In this document: in pieces, positions 26,845 to 36,146 of the stretch
Layout of the letters: every line of letters begins with the position of its first letter
Position numbering within the stretch: the stretch's first letter is position 1
NCBI GenBank assembly: GCA_903871805.1
Contig: CAIQIE010000093.1
Span: forward strand, 1 to 41,471
Direction of reading: 5' to 3'
Origin: an uncultured Planctomycetaceae bacterium
Lineage (GTDB): Bacteria > Planctomycetota > Planctomycetia > Planctomycetales > Planctomycetaceae
Length of the DNA: 41,471 nt
Made by a program: the position numbers and the translations under genes
Notes under the pieces: model-generated
The model's database searches: none
What the model saw: the letters and a program-made list of their open reading frames with translations, nothing else
What the model was told of the DNA's origin: nothing

Positions 26845-27468
26845 CACCTGTGACAGCTCTGATTGGTTGTGCAAAGCCCTGGCATGTCATTCCTGCGCAG
26901 GCGGGAATGCAGTGATTTTTGAGAACACCGACCATTGATCTCCACCGGCGCAGGGATGAAGTGCCATGGATCAAGTACTGAGGTCTCGGCAACGCGAGTA
27001 CCCGTGTGACACCGGTGGCAGACGCGGCGGACGAATGCCTCCGATGACGTTTCGACTGGGAAACGCGGGGTTTTTCGAACGACTCGAGGTTTCTGAAAGT
27101 GCCAGTGGCACTAATCCGAGTCGGTCTCGCTTCTGCTTGCGTGTGTCCCGATTGTGGAAGCTGGTAGCGCAGAAACTGCGATTGTCGATGTGGTAAGCAT
27201 CTCGAGTTCTCGCTTGAACGACGGGCTTCCGCGTTCCTTGCCAAAGGTTTTTTAAATCCCTCGCAGGATTTCTTCGCCGCTTTCTTCCTGGAATTTCCCC
27301 AGCCGCCCGTGTGGCTGTTTGACATTTCGTTGTTTTTTCGCAAGATAAGGCGGTATGTCTTCAGGGGCAGAAGGTGTTTCATTGGGCCGATTTCGATCCC
27401 TTGACGCCGATAGTTTTGTAAATCTTTGTGAACTCTGGCAGAAGAGATGTCCCTGACGTTGACCTGAT
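26845..27468. other. Spacer with REP-like repeat before coaE
   Basis: About 620 bases. It holds a REP-like palindrome at 26888-26909 (separate entry) and no supported gene. A long minus-strand frame (26633-27475) runs antisense through the mini membrane protein and translates the repeat as 'HCIPACAGMT', a frequent spurious signature, so it is discarded. The strand usage on both sides is rightward, so a promoter for coaE may lie near 27250-27460, but I cannot point to one. Confidence 0.5.
26888..26909. repeat. REP-like palindrome
   Basis: CATTCCTGCGCAGGCGGGAATG: the ends CATTCC and GGGAATG pair, the centre GCGCAGGC is typical of the 'GTCATTCCCGCGCAGGCGGGAATC' REP wording also seen at 2328-2410. 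A diverged second half may lie at about 26935-26960 (CACCGGCGCAGGGATG). Confidence 0.7.
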
Positions 27469-28254
27469 TTGACACGCAGGTCTCCGGTTCCCTTCTGGTC
27501 TTCTTTCGCAGAATCTTTTTTCGCAGTTGCGACCATCTCCGCCAACGAAAACAATTTTCGCCATAACCTGTCGGACGGGGCTGATGCCTGCGGGCGCAGG
27601 CCCGTGATTGGTGTCGTGGGAGGAGTCGGTTCAGGTAAGTCGTCGGTTTTGCGAGCGGTTGAAAGACTGCACCTGCAGATCATCGATGCGGATCGGATCG
27701 GCCATGAAGAGTTGCGGAAATCACTGATTCGAGATCGATTGGTTCAGGAATTCGGAACTCAGATACTGGATGAAGGTGGTGAAATTCACCGCACCACTCT
27801 GGCTGGTTTGGTTTTTGGCATATCACCAACGTCGCAACTGAACAGAGAGCGGCTGAACACAATTGTTCGTCCTGGAATTCGGGCAGAGATTCGTCGGCAG
27901 ATTCAACAGGCATCACAGGATGTGGATGCCATCATTCTGGACGCTGCTCTGCTGCTGGAAGCGGGCTGGGCGAGCGAGTGTGACGCGTTGATTTTCATAG
28001 AGACTCCGCTGGTTCTGCGTCAGGAGCGGGTGGCGACTCATCGGGGCTGGTCAGCGGAAGATCTGGCTCGTCGAGAAGCATCGCAGTGGGACCTTGGTCG
28101 AAAACGCAATGCCTGTGGGTATCTCGTGGATAACTCGGGCACCCTTCAGGATGCGGGCCGACAGTTGACGGAGCACCTTCAGTCAATTCTCAGAAATGCT
28201 GATAGTCGCATGGGTTTGGTCCCGGTGCGAAATGACACATCATCAATGTCTTAA
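27469..28254 (+). CDS. coaE: Dephospho-CoA kinase
   Basis: Dephospho-CoA kinase phosphorylates the 3'-hydroxyl of dephospho-CoA in the last step of coenzyme A synthesis, in the cytoplasm. The P-loop is 'GVVGGVGSGKSSV', followed by 'IIDADRIGHEEL' (the substrate-binding Asp-Ala-Asp), 'EIHRTTLAGLVF' and 'AIILDAALLLEAGW' (the DxPLLfE-like motif is changed to D-A-A-L-L-L-E). The frame opens with TTG at 27469 but the first 45 residues lack similarity. GTG 27604, just before IGVVGG and after GCAGG, gives 216 residues, the normal CoaE length, and is the more likely start. The rho gene follows 24 bases later, suggesting co-transcription. Confidence 0.85.
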   Translation: MTRRSPVPFWSSFAESFFAVATISANENNFRHNLSDGADACGRRPVIGVVGGVGSGKSSVLRAVERLHLQIIDADRIGHEELRKSLIRDRLVQEFGTQILDEGGEIHRTTLAGLVFGISPTSQLNRERLNTIVRPGIRAEIRRQIQQASQDVDAIILDAALLLEAGWASECDALIFIETPLVLRQERVATHRGWSAEDLARREASQWDLGRKRNACGYLVDNSGTLQDAGRQLTEHLQSILRNADSRMGLVPVRNDTSSMS

Positions 28255-28278
28255 GGCGGAGCCTTGTAAACATCATCT

Positions 28279-29859
28279 TTGATTCAGTGGAGATTACCAG
28301 AGTCTGTCAGATTGTTTGTGACTAACATTCTGCGTGATACAACATCCTTTCCTGCGAACTACCCCGAACCACAGGCGGCACCGGAGCCTGAGGTTTTTGA
28401 CTCCCGTCCGAATTCTCCCGGTGAACCTTTCAAAATCCTGTCCCGGAGGCCCAGCGCGGCCATGTCGTCCAGAACACCTCGTCCAGAAGATTCCCGTTCC
28501 GGCCATCCTCGATTGCAACGCAGATCGGAAGATCGGTCACCATCAGAAGACGCTGAAAAGCCCGTCTCAGAGGCGTTTGCGCTCCCTGAAGAGGGCCAGA
28601 TCAATATTGCTGATCTGCAGCGAATGTCGATGAAGGAACTGATTGCGATTGCAGAGCAGGATCAGTTAACAGAATTTCATGGTCTGAAGAAACAGGATCT
28701 GATTTTCCGGATCCTGAAAGAACGAACCCGCATGAACGGGTTGATGTTCGGAGAGGGAACACTGGAGATCCTTCCGGACGGCTTTGGCTTTCTTCGCAGT
28801 CCGGACTATCACTACCTGCCCTGCCCCGACGACATTTACGTCAGTCCCAGCCAGATTCGAAGATTTGGGCTCAGGACCGGAGCCACAGTCGCAGGGCAGA
28901 TTCGGCCCCCCAAGGAAAATGAACGATATTTCGCCCTGTTACGGGTCGAGGCCATCAACGGGGAAGACCCGAATCTGCTCACAAACAAAGTATTCTTTGA
29001 TGATCTGACTCCATTGCATCCAGAGCGGCGATTGCGTCTGGCGGACAATGCAGAATTCGTGAGTACTCGTGTTGTGGACCTTGTGGCACCGATTGGCCTT
29101 GGTCAACGCGGGTTGATTGTCTCACCCCCACGTGCCGGGAAGACCGTGCTGCTGCAGCAAATGGCTAAAGCGACGCTGCAGAATCATCCGGATGCCTACG
29201 TCATTGTACTTCTGATCGACGAACGACCGGAAGAAGTGACTGACATGGAGCGCAAACTGAAAGGGCGAAACTGCGAAGTTGTCAGCAGCACGTTTGACGA
29301 GCCGCCATCACGTCACATTCAGGTGGCCGAGATGGTCATTGAAAAAGCGAAGAGAATGGTCGAGTACGGCCACGATGTGATTATTTTTCTGGACAGCATC
29401 ACACGACTGGCCAGGGCATGGAATACGGAAATCCCCAATTCCGGAAAGACGCTTTCCGGAGGTGTTGACGCCAATGCGCTGCAGCATCCCAAGCGTTTCT
29501 TTGGTGCGGCCCGTTGTGTGGAAGAAGGCGGCAGTCTGACAATCATTGCCACGGCTCTGGTTGATACAGGAAGTCGGATGGATGAGGTGATCTTTGAAGA
29601 ATTCAAGGGCACCGGCAACACGGAACTGCATCTGGATCGCAGAATGGTTGATCGACGTATCTGGCCCGCGATTGACGTCAATCGCTCCGGAACTCGCCGT
29701 GAAGAACTGCTGCTGAACGAGGACGAACTGAAACTGGCCTGGGTCCTGCGGCGAGTTCTAAATGAAATGAATCCAGTTGAGGCCATGGAACTCCTGATTA
29801 ATAAGCTCAAGCGAACGAAGTCGAACGAGGAATTTCTGTTGTCCATGAATCAGGGTTAG
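28279..29859 (+). CDS. rho: Transcription termination factor Rho
   Basis: A hexameric RNA helicase that ends transcription at C-rich RNA sites. The core is complete: Rho N-terminal domain '[18 protein letters not shown]' (about 114-150), cold-shock RNA-binding '[17 protein letters not shown]', Walker A '[11 protein letters not shown]' (about 282-292), '[13 protein letters not shown]', Walker B '[17 protein letters not shown]', Q-loop/R-loop '[11 protein letters not shown]', and '[13 protein letters not shown]'. A Ser/Pro/Arg-rich extension of about 100 residues precedes it, as in other planctomycete and actinobacterial Rho proteins. The start is uncertain: TTG 28279, GTG 28318 and ATG 28462 (GGAGG 12 bases before) are all in frame, giving 526, 513 or 465 residues. 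Downstream is ribH, 86 bases on. Confidence 0.95.
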   Translation: MIQWRLPESVRLFVTNILRDTTSFPANYPEPQAAPEPEVFDSRPNSPGEPFKILSRRPSAAMSSRTPRPEDSRSGHPRLQRRSEDRSPSEDAEKPVSEAFALPEEGQINIADLQRMSMKELIAIAEQDQLTEFHGLKKQDLIFRILKERTRMNGLMFGEGTLEILPDGFGFLRSPDYHYLPCPDDIYVSPSQIRRFGLRTGATVAGQIRPPKENERYFALLRVEAINGEDPNLLTNKVFFDDLTPLHPERRLRLADNAEFVSTRVVDLVAPIGLGQRGLIVSPPRAGKTVLLQQMAKATLQNHPDAYVIVLLIDERPEEVTDMERKLKGRNCEVVSSTFDEPPSRHIQVAEMVIEKAKRMVEYGHDVIIFLDSITRLARAWNTEIPNSGKTLSGGVDANALQHPKRFFGAARCVEEGGSLTIIATALVDTGSRMDEVIFEEFKGTGNTELHLDRRMVDRRIWPAIDVNRSGTRREELLLNEDELKLAWVLRRVLNEMNPVEAMELLINKLKRTKSNEEFLLSMNQG

Positions 29860-29945
29860 TGGGTGCGTCCCGCCATCTCGGTATTCGGACAGGTTCACTG
29901 GGTGTCTGGCCTTCATCGCAGGCTACAACTTCGGATAAAAACACT

Positions 29946-30419
29946 ATGACGACAGGGTACACTGAGATTTCCGCAAACGTGATTGCTTCGGACGCGCGGT
30001 TTGCAGTGGTGATATCGCGTTTCAACGATCTGATCACGCGAAGGCTTCTGGAAGGCGCTGTAGAGACGGTTGTGCGTCACGGGGGAAGTGCCGAAGCCAT
30101 CACTGTCGTCTGGGTTCCGGGATCGTTCGAGATTCCTCTGGCGGCCGCCCGGCTGGCCAAAAGTGGCAAGTATTCGGCCGTCGTCTGTCTGGGTGCTGTG
30201 ATTCAGGGATCAACGTCCCATCACGAGTACATCAACAGTCAGGTGGCATCCGGAATCATGGGGGCGATGCAGCAGACGGGAGTGCCGATTACGTTTGGTG
30301 TCATTACCTGTGAAAATATGGACCAAGCTCTTGATCGAGCGGGTGGTAAGGTGGGCAATAAGGGGCATGAAGCCACGCTTGCAGCGATCGAAATGGTCAA
30401 TCTGTTGAAGCAAATCTAA
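29946..30419 (+). CDS. ribH: 6,7-dimethyl-8-ribityllumazine synthase
   Basis: 157 residues, full length for lumazine synthase, the penultimate step of riboflavin synthesis: it joins 5-amino-6-ribitylaminouracil with dihydroxybutanone phosphate. Key segments are '[18 protein letters not shown]' (Phe ring-stacking region), '[12 protein letters not shown]' , '[16 protein letters not shown]' with the catalytic His, and '[19 protein letters not shown]' (with the Arg that binds phosphate). It probably forms 60-meric or pentameric particles in the cytoplasm. ATG 29946 gives the family N terminus; the frame open upstream to 29859 has no similarity. No FMN riboswitch is visible upstream and other rib genes are absent from the window. 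Confidence 0.95.
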   Translation: MTTGYTEISANVIASDARFAVVISRFNDLITRRLLEGAVETVVRHGGSAEAITVVWVPGSFEIPLAAARLAKSGKYSAVVCLGAVIQGSTSHHEYINSQVASGIMGAMQQTGVPITFGVITCENMDQALDRAGGKVGNKGHEATLAAIEMVNLLKQI

Positions 30420-30467
30420 GCTAAGCAGAATGCAGCTGACCTGGGCGAGCATTGGCTGAGGATGCCG

Positions 30468-31343
30468 TTAACTTGCGGCGGTGATGGAGATGGGGATCTT
30501 CAGACCGTCCCATGCCGGTCGGATATGATCGGGCAGTTCACGGACCAGTTCGTCATAGTCCAGTTCGTGGGACATATGAGTCAAAAAGGCCTGCCGAGGG
30601 TTCAGTTGTCGGATCAGGCCGATGGCCGCGTCCAGATGAATATGCGTGGGGTGCGGTTCTTTTCGCAGAGTCGACAGCACAAGTGTGTCCAGTCCCTGCA
30701 GCAGTTTGCGACCTGCTGCAGGAATGTTGGTGACATCTGTGCAGAAGGCGACATTTCCGATGCGGAACCCAAGGATGGGCAGTGGTCCGTGTTTGATGCG
30801 GATGGGAAGGATCGTAAGTCCAAGTAGTTGAAAAGGGACTTCCGGCGCAATGCGGTCAAAGCGAAGTTTGGGAGCCGCATACTTGTGGGAATGTGTGGCC
30901 GGATCGGTGAAGGCATAAGAGAAACTTTGCCGAATCTGCTGTTCGACCGGATCTTCGCAATAGATCGGAATGGCGGCATCCAGGCGAAAGCCGAAGATAC
31001 GCAGATCGTCGATCCCCATGATGTGATCTGCGTGAGCGTGAGTCATCACTGCCGCACGAATCAGGGTTGCTCGTTCGCGGACGAGTTGCAGACGCAATTC
31101 CGGCCCGGCATCGATCACGAATTCTCCTTCGGGGGCTCGTACGAGTACGGCAGTTCGCATCCGCTGATTTCGTGGGTTACTGGAATTGCAGACGGGGCAT
31201 TCGCAGCCGACAACAGGAACGCCGATGCTGGTGCCTGTTCCCATGATGACCATTTCGGAAGCGTGATGCACGCCCATTGCATCCGCAGCGACTTCTGAAG
31301 TGAGTGGGGGATTGCCCTGAGGTTCTGACGTGCCGTGTGTCAA
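30468..31343 (-). CDS. PhnP-like MBL-fold metal-dependent hydrolase
   Basis: 291 residues from TTG 31343; ATG 31277 or ATG 31250 would give 269 or 260, and the latter (MVIMGTGTSIGVP) fits the family start best. The metal site HAHADH (102-107) defines the metallo-beta-lactamase fold. 'GTGTSIGVPVVGCECPVC' with three Cys near residues 47-52 matches the structural zinc site of PhnP-like enzymes, which open phosphoribosyl cyclic phosphates; related members act on other phosphodiesters. 'FCTDVTNIPAAGRKLL' and 'LTHMSHELDYDEL' supply further ligands. It is convergent with ribH, 48 bases apart, and no phosphonate genes are near, so the substrate may differ. Confidence 0.82.
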   Translation of the reverse strand: MTHGTSEPQGNPPLTSEVAADAMGVHHASEMVIMGTGTSIGVPVVGCECPVCNSSNPRNQRMRTAVLVRAPEGEFVIDAGPELRLQLVRERATLIRAAVMTHAHADHIMGIDDLRIFGFRLDAAIPIYCEDPVEQQIRQSFSYAFTDPATHSHKYAAPKLRFDRIAPEVPFQLLGLTILPIRIKHGPLPILGFRIGNVAFCTDVTNIPAAGRKLLQGLDTLVLSTLRKEPHPTHIHLDAAIGLIRQLNPRQAFLTHMSHELDYDELVRELPDHIRPAWDGLKIPISITAAS

Positions 31344-31788
31344 GGAGCGGGATTCCTGAAAGGTGTGTGAGACATCAGCAGCCGACGGCTTTTTGAAGCG
31401 AGGGGATTTCGGTCCACGAACAAAGCGTGTCCCTTGAATGGATTTTAAACAAGGCCGCCTTTGTGACTACTGAGTCAGCAGCGGAAGTGGTACTGATTGG
31501 AAAGATTCCACAATGAAACCCAGACAATTGGCCCATGGGACAGGATTTCTGGCTGCCTTAACTCCTGAGACGTTGTATTTTCTGCTGTGAGAATAACTAC
31601 CGAAATTTTAGGGAAATCTCCGGCCGTTCTGCCACAGCGACATGGGGTTTTCAGGCAGGGTTCTCTGGTGAATCCTGGTTCAGGACCGTTCGAATGCGCG
31701 TGTCTGTCCTTGTCAGGAATGGTGAAAAGTTCCTACTATCCGGCGTTAATGGAGCTAACCGGACCTGGAATTTCAGGGACAGGCGATT
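31344..31788. other. Leader region of the carotenoid cluster
   Basis: About 445 bases between the divergent metallo-hydrolase and synthase genes, so promoters for both should lie here. A possible short reading frame, ATG 31513 to 31590 (25 codons, with GGAAAG upstream) ends 200 bases before the synthase; whether it is translated is unknown. TTGTAT...TAACTA near 31573-31600 is a loose promoter-like pair with short spacing. I do not assign a regulator site. Confidence 0.4.
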
Positions 31789-32736
31789 GTGAAGCATTTG
31801 CAGGGCATCTTGCGACGGAATGGCGACGACGAGTTTCTGGAGCGAGCGCTTCAGGGAACAAGTCGCACGTTTGCACTTGCGATTCCGCTGCTGAGTGAAG
31901 AGCGTCGGCGTGAAGTGGGTTTGACCTATTTGTTGTTTCGCGTTGCGGACAGTATTGAAGATGCGGTGGACGTAACCGCAGACAGAAAAATTCGATTGCT
32001 CAGTCTTTTTCGGGACTTGCTGTGCGTGGAATCTGGTGGCGCATCAGAAGAAACGCCTGGGGTTCATGACGCTGCGAATTCATTTGTCGGGATGTGGCCG
32101 TCTGGCAGTGCGGTGGAAGAGTTGATGTGTTCTGTGCCGCGGCTTGTTGCTGTGTATCACGGTCTTCCGGGACCGGTCACGGCGATTATTCGTCGTTCGT
32201 TGTTTCGGACGATTGACGGGATGACGGTGTTTTTGGGTGGTTCGGAGCAGCCCGAAAGGCAGATCTGCCTGGAGACGGTCGCGGATCTTCGGCTTTACTG
32301 TTATTCGGTGGCTGGGATTGTGGGAGAGCTGCTCACCGATTTGTTTGTGCTGCATCATGCGTCGGCGCAGCCGATGCATGGTGAATTGCGAAGGCTGGCG
32401 GTTGGCTTTGGAGAATTTCTGCAGCTGATCAACATTCTGAAGGATTCAGATGACGACGCAAAGCAGGGGCGTTCATTTATTCCTGCGGGAGTCACGCGGG
32501 CGGACGTCTTTGAAATCGCTCAGCAAAGTCATGCAGAGAGCGTGCGTTACCTGGATCTGCTGGACCAGCAGAGATTTCCGGCGGACGTTTTCGCATTCTG
32601 TGAATTCATCTTTCTGCTGGCGGAAGGTTCGATGTCAGTGCTGAAATCCATGGGGGCCGGCAGGAAGCTAAGTCGCGACGATGTGCAGCATATTCTGTTG
32701 AAAGTACGCACGTCGGCGGAGCGAAGAACGGCCTGA
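31789..32736 (+). CDS. Squalene/phytoene synthase family enzyme (probable C30 diapophytoene/squalene synthase, CrtM-like)
   Basis: 315 residues, all-helical prenyl synthase of the trans-IPPS head-to-head class. The first Asp-rich motif is D54-S-I-E-D58 and the second D219-S-D-D-D223, followed by 'AKQGRSFIP', all needed to bind Mg-diphosphates and join two prenyl diphosphates. 'GTSRTFALAIPLL' near the N terminus and 'YCYSVAGIVGELLTDLF' are also family marks. As the first gene of a run of carotenoid genes, it most likely joins two farnesyl diphosphates to a C30 product (dehydrosqualene or squalene). Chain length cannot be read directly from sequence. GTG 31789 follows CAGGCGA. The CrtN-like gene starts 205 bases later. 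Confidence 0.85.
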   Translation: MKHLQGILRRNGDDEFLERALQGTSRTFALAIPLLSEERRREVGLTYLLFRVADSIEDAVDVTADRKIRLLSLFRDLLCVESGGASEETPGVHDAANSFVGMWPSGSAVEELMCSVPRLVAVYHGLPGPVTAIIRRSLFRTIDGMTVFLGGSEQPERQICLETVADLRLYCYSVAGIVGELLTDLFVLHHASAQPMHGELRRLAVGFGEFLQLINILKDSDDDAKQGRSFIPAGVTRADVFEIAQQSHAESVRYLDLLDQQRFPADVFAFCEFIFLLAEGSMSVLKSMGAGRKLSRDDVQHILLKVRTSAERRTA

Positions 32737-32941
32737 AGCGGGGGGGATTCGTTATCGAAACGTGTCCCGGTAACCGGTTTGTGATCGCAAGGCGGATCGT
32801 CGATGACAATGATGGCATCTGAGATTATTCAGGGCCTGGGAGAATGCCGGGTTGCCTGACTGGCATTGTGCCAATAATTAGCGAGCAGCATAATTCGGCT
32901 GGTGAGTTGACCTTCCGAGGATCAGGAAAGGTAAGACAGGG

Positions 32942-34501
32942 ATGTCAGGACGTGGCAACAACGTGAGTATTATCGGTGCGGGACCGGGTGGACTGGCCAG
33001 CGCCATGTTGATGGCTGCCGCTGGCGCCCGGGTCACACTGTTTGAAAAGATGGCGCGTCCGGGAGGACGCTGTTCGGCGATTGAATCCGACGGATTTCGA
33101 TTTGACACTGGTCCTACGTTTTTTCTGTATCCCAGAGTGCTTGAGGAGATCTTTGCTTCGGTTGGACGCGATCTACATCGGGAAGTTCCGATGAAGCGTC
33201 TGGATCCTCTGTACAGGCTGGAGTTTGGTGCCGGCGGTCGCATTGATGCGACGTCAGACATTGAACGCATGAAAGCCCAGATTGCCGGGATCAATCCGGA
33301 CGATGCGTCTGCCTTCGAAAATTTCCTGCGAGAGAACCGGGGAAAGCTGGAAAAGTTTCGGCCGATTCTGGAGTCCCCATTCAGTTCGATGCTGGATCTG
33401 CTGCGTCCTTCGGTGCTGAAGGCGGCTCCACTGGTGCGGCCGTGGCGATCGGTGGCGGATGATCTGCAGAAGCACTTTCGTGATCCAAGGCTGATCACGG
33501 CGTTTTCGTTCCAGTCCAAATACCTTGGAATGTCGCCGTTTCAATGTCCCAGTCTGTTTACCATACTGGCGTTTCTGGAATATGAGTATGGTGTCTGGCA
33601 TCCGCTGGGTGGTTGTGCGGCCGTCAGTGAAAAGATGGCCGCGATTGCTCGTGAGATGGGTGTGGATATTCGGTATGAAGAGCCTGTGGAGGCACTGCAT
33701 TTCGAAGGGCGTAAGGTCGTTGGGCTTCGCACCAGTGCCGGCGACCACCGCTGTGATGCCCTGGTCGTGAATGCGGACTTTGCACAGGCGATGCGTTCTC
33801 TGGTTCCGCTGTCGCTGCGGAAACGCTGGAATGATCGCCGGATTGAGTCCAGTCGATATTCCTGCTCGACCTTCATGATGTACCTGGGAGTTGAAGGAAA
33901 ATTTGCTCAGTTGCCGCACCATACGATTTATATCGCGGAAGACTACCAGCGGAATCTGAAGGAAATTGATGAATGGAAGGTCATCCCTGCAGATCCTTCA
34001 TTTTATGTTCAGAATGCGTGTGTCACGGATCCCGGGTTGGCTCCGGACGGCATGAGTACCTTGTATGTGTTGGTGCCTGTGCCGCATCAGGGATCCGGGA
34101 TTGACTGGAAGGCCGAGGCCGCGGGATTTCGATCGCGGGTACTACGGCAGTTCCGGAAGATTGGTTTGGAGGTTTCGGAGGACAGGATTCGCTACGAGAA
34201 GATCCTGACACCAGCTGACTGGGAGGGTGGGTATCAGATTTATCGGGGTGCCACCTTCAACCTTGCCCATAATCTGGGACAGATGCTGCATCTGCGTCCG
34301 CATAATCAGTTTGAAGATCTGGAGCAGGTTTATCTGGTGGGCGGCGGGACTCATCCGGGCAGTGGTCTGCCGGTGATCTATGAATCCGCCAGGATTTCTT
34401 CTCGGATGTTGTGCCAGCGACTGGATCTGCCATTTCCTGAGTTTTCCGCGGCAAAGATCGTGGCGGGAACTTCGGGCAAGCCTGAGAGAAAGGTTGCCTG
34501 A
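32942..34501 (+). CDS. CrtI/CrtN-type FAD phytoene/diapophytoene desaturase
   Basis: 519 residues. The dinucleotide-binding motif is 'IIGAGPGGLASAMLMAAAGA' (10-29) with the downstream acidic 'LFEKMARPGGRC'. 'FDTGPTFFLYPRVLEEIFAS' and the C-terminal FAD motif 'VYLVGGGTHPGSGLPVIYES' are the desaturase family signatures. CrtN-type enzymes put double bonds into the C30 chain to give yellow diaponeurosporene or diapolycopene. It is the first of two paralogues in the cluster; this one resembles desaturases, the second at 36147 oxidases. ATG 32942 sits after CAGGGATG-like sequence (GGAAAGGTAAGACAGGG). The stop (34499-34501) and next ATG (34504) are two bases apart. Confidence 0.85.
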   Translation: MSGRGNNVSIIGAGPGGLASAMLMAAAGARVTLFEKMARPGGRCSAIESDGFRFDTGPTFFLYPRVLEEIFASVGRDLHREVPMKRLDPLYRLEFGAGGRIDATSDIERMKAQIAGINPDDASAFENFLRENRGKLEKFRPILESPFSSMLDLLRPSVLKAAPLVRPWRSVADDLQKHFRDPRLITAFSFQSKYLGMSPFQCPSLFTILAFLEYEYGVWHPLGGCAAVSEKMAAIAREMGVDIRYEEPVEALHFEGRKVVGLRTSAGDHRCDALVVNADFAQAMRSLVPLSLRKRWNDRRIESSRYSCSTFMMYLGVEGKFAQLPHHTIYIAEDYQRNLKEIDEWKVIPADPSFYVQNACVTDPGLAPDGMSTLYVLVPVPHQGSGIDWKAEAAGFRSRVLRQFRKIGLEVSEDRIRYEKILTPADWEGGYQIYRGATFNLAHNLGQMLHLRPHNQFEDLEQVYLVGGGTHPGSGLPVIYESARISSRMLCQRLDLPFPEFSAAKIVAGTSGKPERKVA

Positions 34502-34503
34502 GG

Positions 34504-36144
34504 ATGGTCGCTTCGTTGCCAATCGACAATGCCGCTGAACGGACGCTGGGGCCTGAGGGCTCGCGTTTGTGGGCGGCGCTGTTGGGGGCTTCGGAATCGG
34601 GCGGTGGGGCCGCGGATTCGCGCGGACCTTCTTCCGCCGAGCAGGTTTGCCGTAGCGAGCAGGTCGTTGCGTGTGCCGGGGCCACGGTAACGGGAGTCAC
34701 TGAGCGAGTTCGGAGTGTTCAGCAGCAGTGGTCTTCCAGGTCTCTGAGAGATCGCCTGAGTGTTCTGCGGGCATTGAGACTGCGGATCGCCTCCAATCCT
34801 CGTGCGATTGCCCTGAGTGTGCCACGGGAACTGGTTTCGCAGACGCTGGCGGCGGAAGTGCTGCCGGTGCTGGATGCCATTCGGTTTCTGGAAAAGGAAG
34901 CGCGGAAGATTCTGAAAGAGCGTCGGCTGCGGGCGAGAAGCCGGCCGGTATGGCTCTGGGGAACTGTTGTCCGTGTGCGACCCGAGCCATTGGGCGTGAT
35001 TCTGGTGATTGGCCCTTCCAACTATCCGCTGATGCTGCCTGGAATTCCGATGCTGCAGGCGCTTGCGGCGGGGAATGGCGTAATTTTGAAGCCGGCGCCG
35101 GGGTGTCGTGAGCCCTTGCAGAAGCTGGTGGAATTGACTGAGAGTTGTGGTCTGCCGGCTGGGCTTGTGGAGTTATTGCCGGAGGATCTGGCTGCGGTGA
35201 CGGATTGCATTCGCCGCGGCGTGGACAAAGTGGTACTGACGGGATCGGCGACCACGGGGCGAGCGGTCCTGCGGGAACTTGCGGAAACCGGCACGCCTTC
35301 CGTGATGGAATTGTCCGGGTGTGATTCGGTCTTTGTGCTGAACGACGCAAATCTGCAACTGGTCGTGGATTGTCTGCTGTTTGGATTCACCTTGAATGAC
35401 GGCCGTACCTGCATGGCTCCGCGGAGAGTTTTTGCTGAGGGCTGGGTTGTGGATCGTCTGATTCCGCTGCTGCGTGCGGGAATCGAAGCGCGGCGCCTGG
35501 ATCACCACAGATATTGTGGGCCTGCAATCGACTTTGCTTTGGCAAAGATCGAGGAGGCAGTTTCGGAAGGGGCACTGCTGTGTTCCGGGACGTTCTCTGA
35601 GCTTGATGGAAAACGGGGAATTGTGGGACCAGTCATTCTGGATGGAGTGACTTCGCAAATGTCTGTGACGCGATCGGATATTTTTGCACCGGTGTTGTCA
35701 TTTTTGCGGGTTGCGAATGAAGACGAGGCTGTGCGCAGATCGCAGGAGTGTCCTTATGGCCTTGGGGCCGCGGTGTTCGGATCCGTGTTTCGTTGCAAGG
35801 CGTTGGCGCGGCGACTGGACGTGGGCTGTGTTGTGATCAATGACATGATTGTTCCCTCCGCGGATCCTCGTGTGGCCTTTGGGGGACGGCGTGCCAGTGG
35901 ATTTGGGATGACCCGAGGGGCTGCCGGGCTTCTGGAGATGACGCAGGTGAAGCACATCGTTCGGAGCAGGCCATTTTTCAGGCCACATCTGGAACCGCCG
36001 TGTCCATTGGATGCGGATGTTATGGAATCACTGATCAGGCTGGAGCATGCGCCGAATGCGCTGATGCGGTTACTGCGGGTACCGGGGATGGTGCGTGCTT
36101 CGCTGAGGCAGTTTTTGTTTCGTCGTGCGGAGAAAAGGAGTTGA
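34504..36144 (+). CDS. Aldehyde dehydrogenase of the carotenoid cluster (CrtNc/AldH-like)
   Basis: 546 residues. Catalytic Cys303 ('NDGRTCMAP') and general-base Glu269 ('VMELSGCD') have the 34-residue spacing usual in aldehyde dehydrogenases. 'ILVIGPSNYPLMLPGIPMLQ' and 'VVLTGSATTGRAVL' form the NAD(P)-binding part. In staphylococcal-type pathways such an enzyme oxidises diaponeurosporenal to diaponeurosporenoic acid. Odd features: an N-terminal extension of about 60 low-complexity residues and a C-terminal tail of about 60 residues rich in Leu/Arg ('LMRLLRVPGMVRASLRQFLF'), which may attach it to the membrane. The start ATG 34504 is two bases after the desaturase stop. Its stop is two bases before the CrtP-like start, so the genes are tightly coupled. 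Confidence 0.85.
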   Translation: MVASLPIDNAAERTLGPEGSRLWAALLGASESGGGAADSRGPSSAEQVCRSEQVVACAGATVTGVTERVRSVQQQWSSRSLRDRLSVLRALRLRIASNPRAIALSVPRELVSQTLAAEVLPVLDAIRFLEKEARKILKERRLRARSRPVWLWGTVVRVRPEPLGVILVIGPSNYPLMLPGIPMLQALAAGNGVILKPAPGCREPLQKLVELTESCGLPAGLVELLPEDLAAVTDCIRRGVDKVVLTGSATTGRAVLRELAETGTPSVMELSGCDSVFVLNDANLQLVVDCLLFGFTLNDGRTCMAPRRVFAEGWVVDRLIPLLRAGIEARRLDHHRYCGPAIDFALAKIEEAVSEGALLCSGTFSELDGKRGIVGPVILDGVTSQMSVTRSDIFAPVLSFLRVANEDEAVRRSQECPYGLGAAVFGSVFRCKALARRLDVGCVVINDMIVPSADPRVAFGGRRASGFGMTRGAAGLLEMTQVKHIVRSRPFFRPHLEPPCPLDADVMESLIRLEHAPNALMRLLRVPGMVRASLRQFLFRRAEKRS

Positions 36145-36146
36145 AG

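Noticed and set aside
26633..27475. 280-codon minus-strand open frame before coaE
   Set aside because: It runs antisense through a better-supported small membrane protein, contains the REP translation 'HCIPACAGMT', and resembles no family.
29860..29945. Possible FMN riboswitch before ribH
   Set aside because: The 86-base gap is too short and lacks the conserved RFN-element boxes (AGGGGCA..., GAAGTCC-type).
31587..31898. Plus-strand open frame overlapping the start of the squalene/phytoene synthase gene
   Set aside because: It overlaps the conserved synthase N terminus in another phase and shows no similarity or ribosome site.
36000..36146. N-terminal extension of the CrtP-like protein into the aldehyde dehydrogenase gene
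   Set aside because: The added residues are Cys/Ala-rich out-of-frame translation of the dehydrogenase tail; ATG 36147 has a strong Shine-Dalgarno and the FAD motif follows at the right distance.
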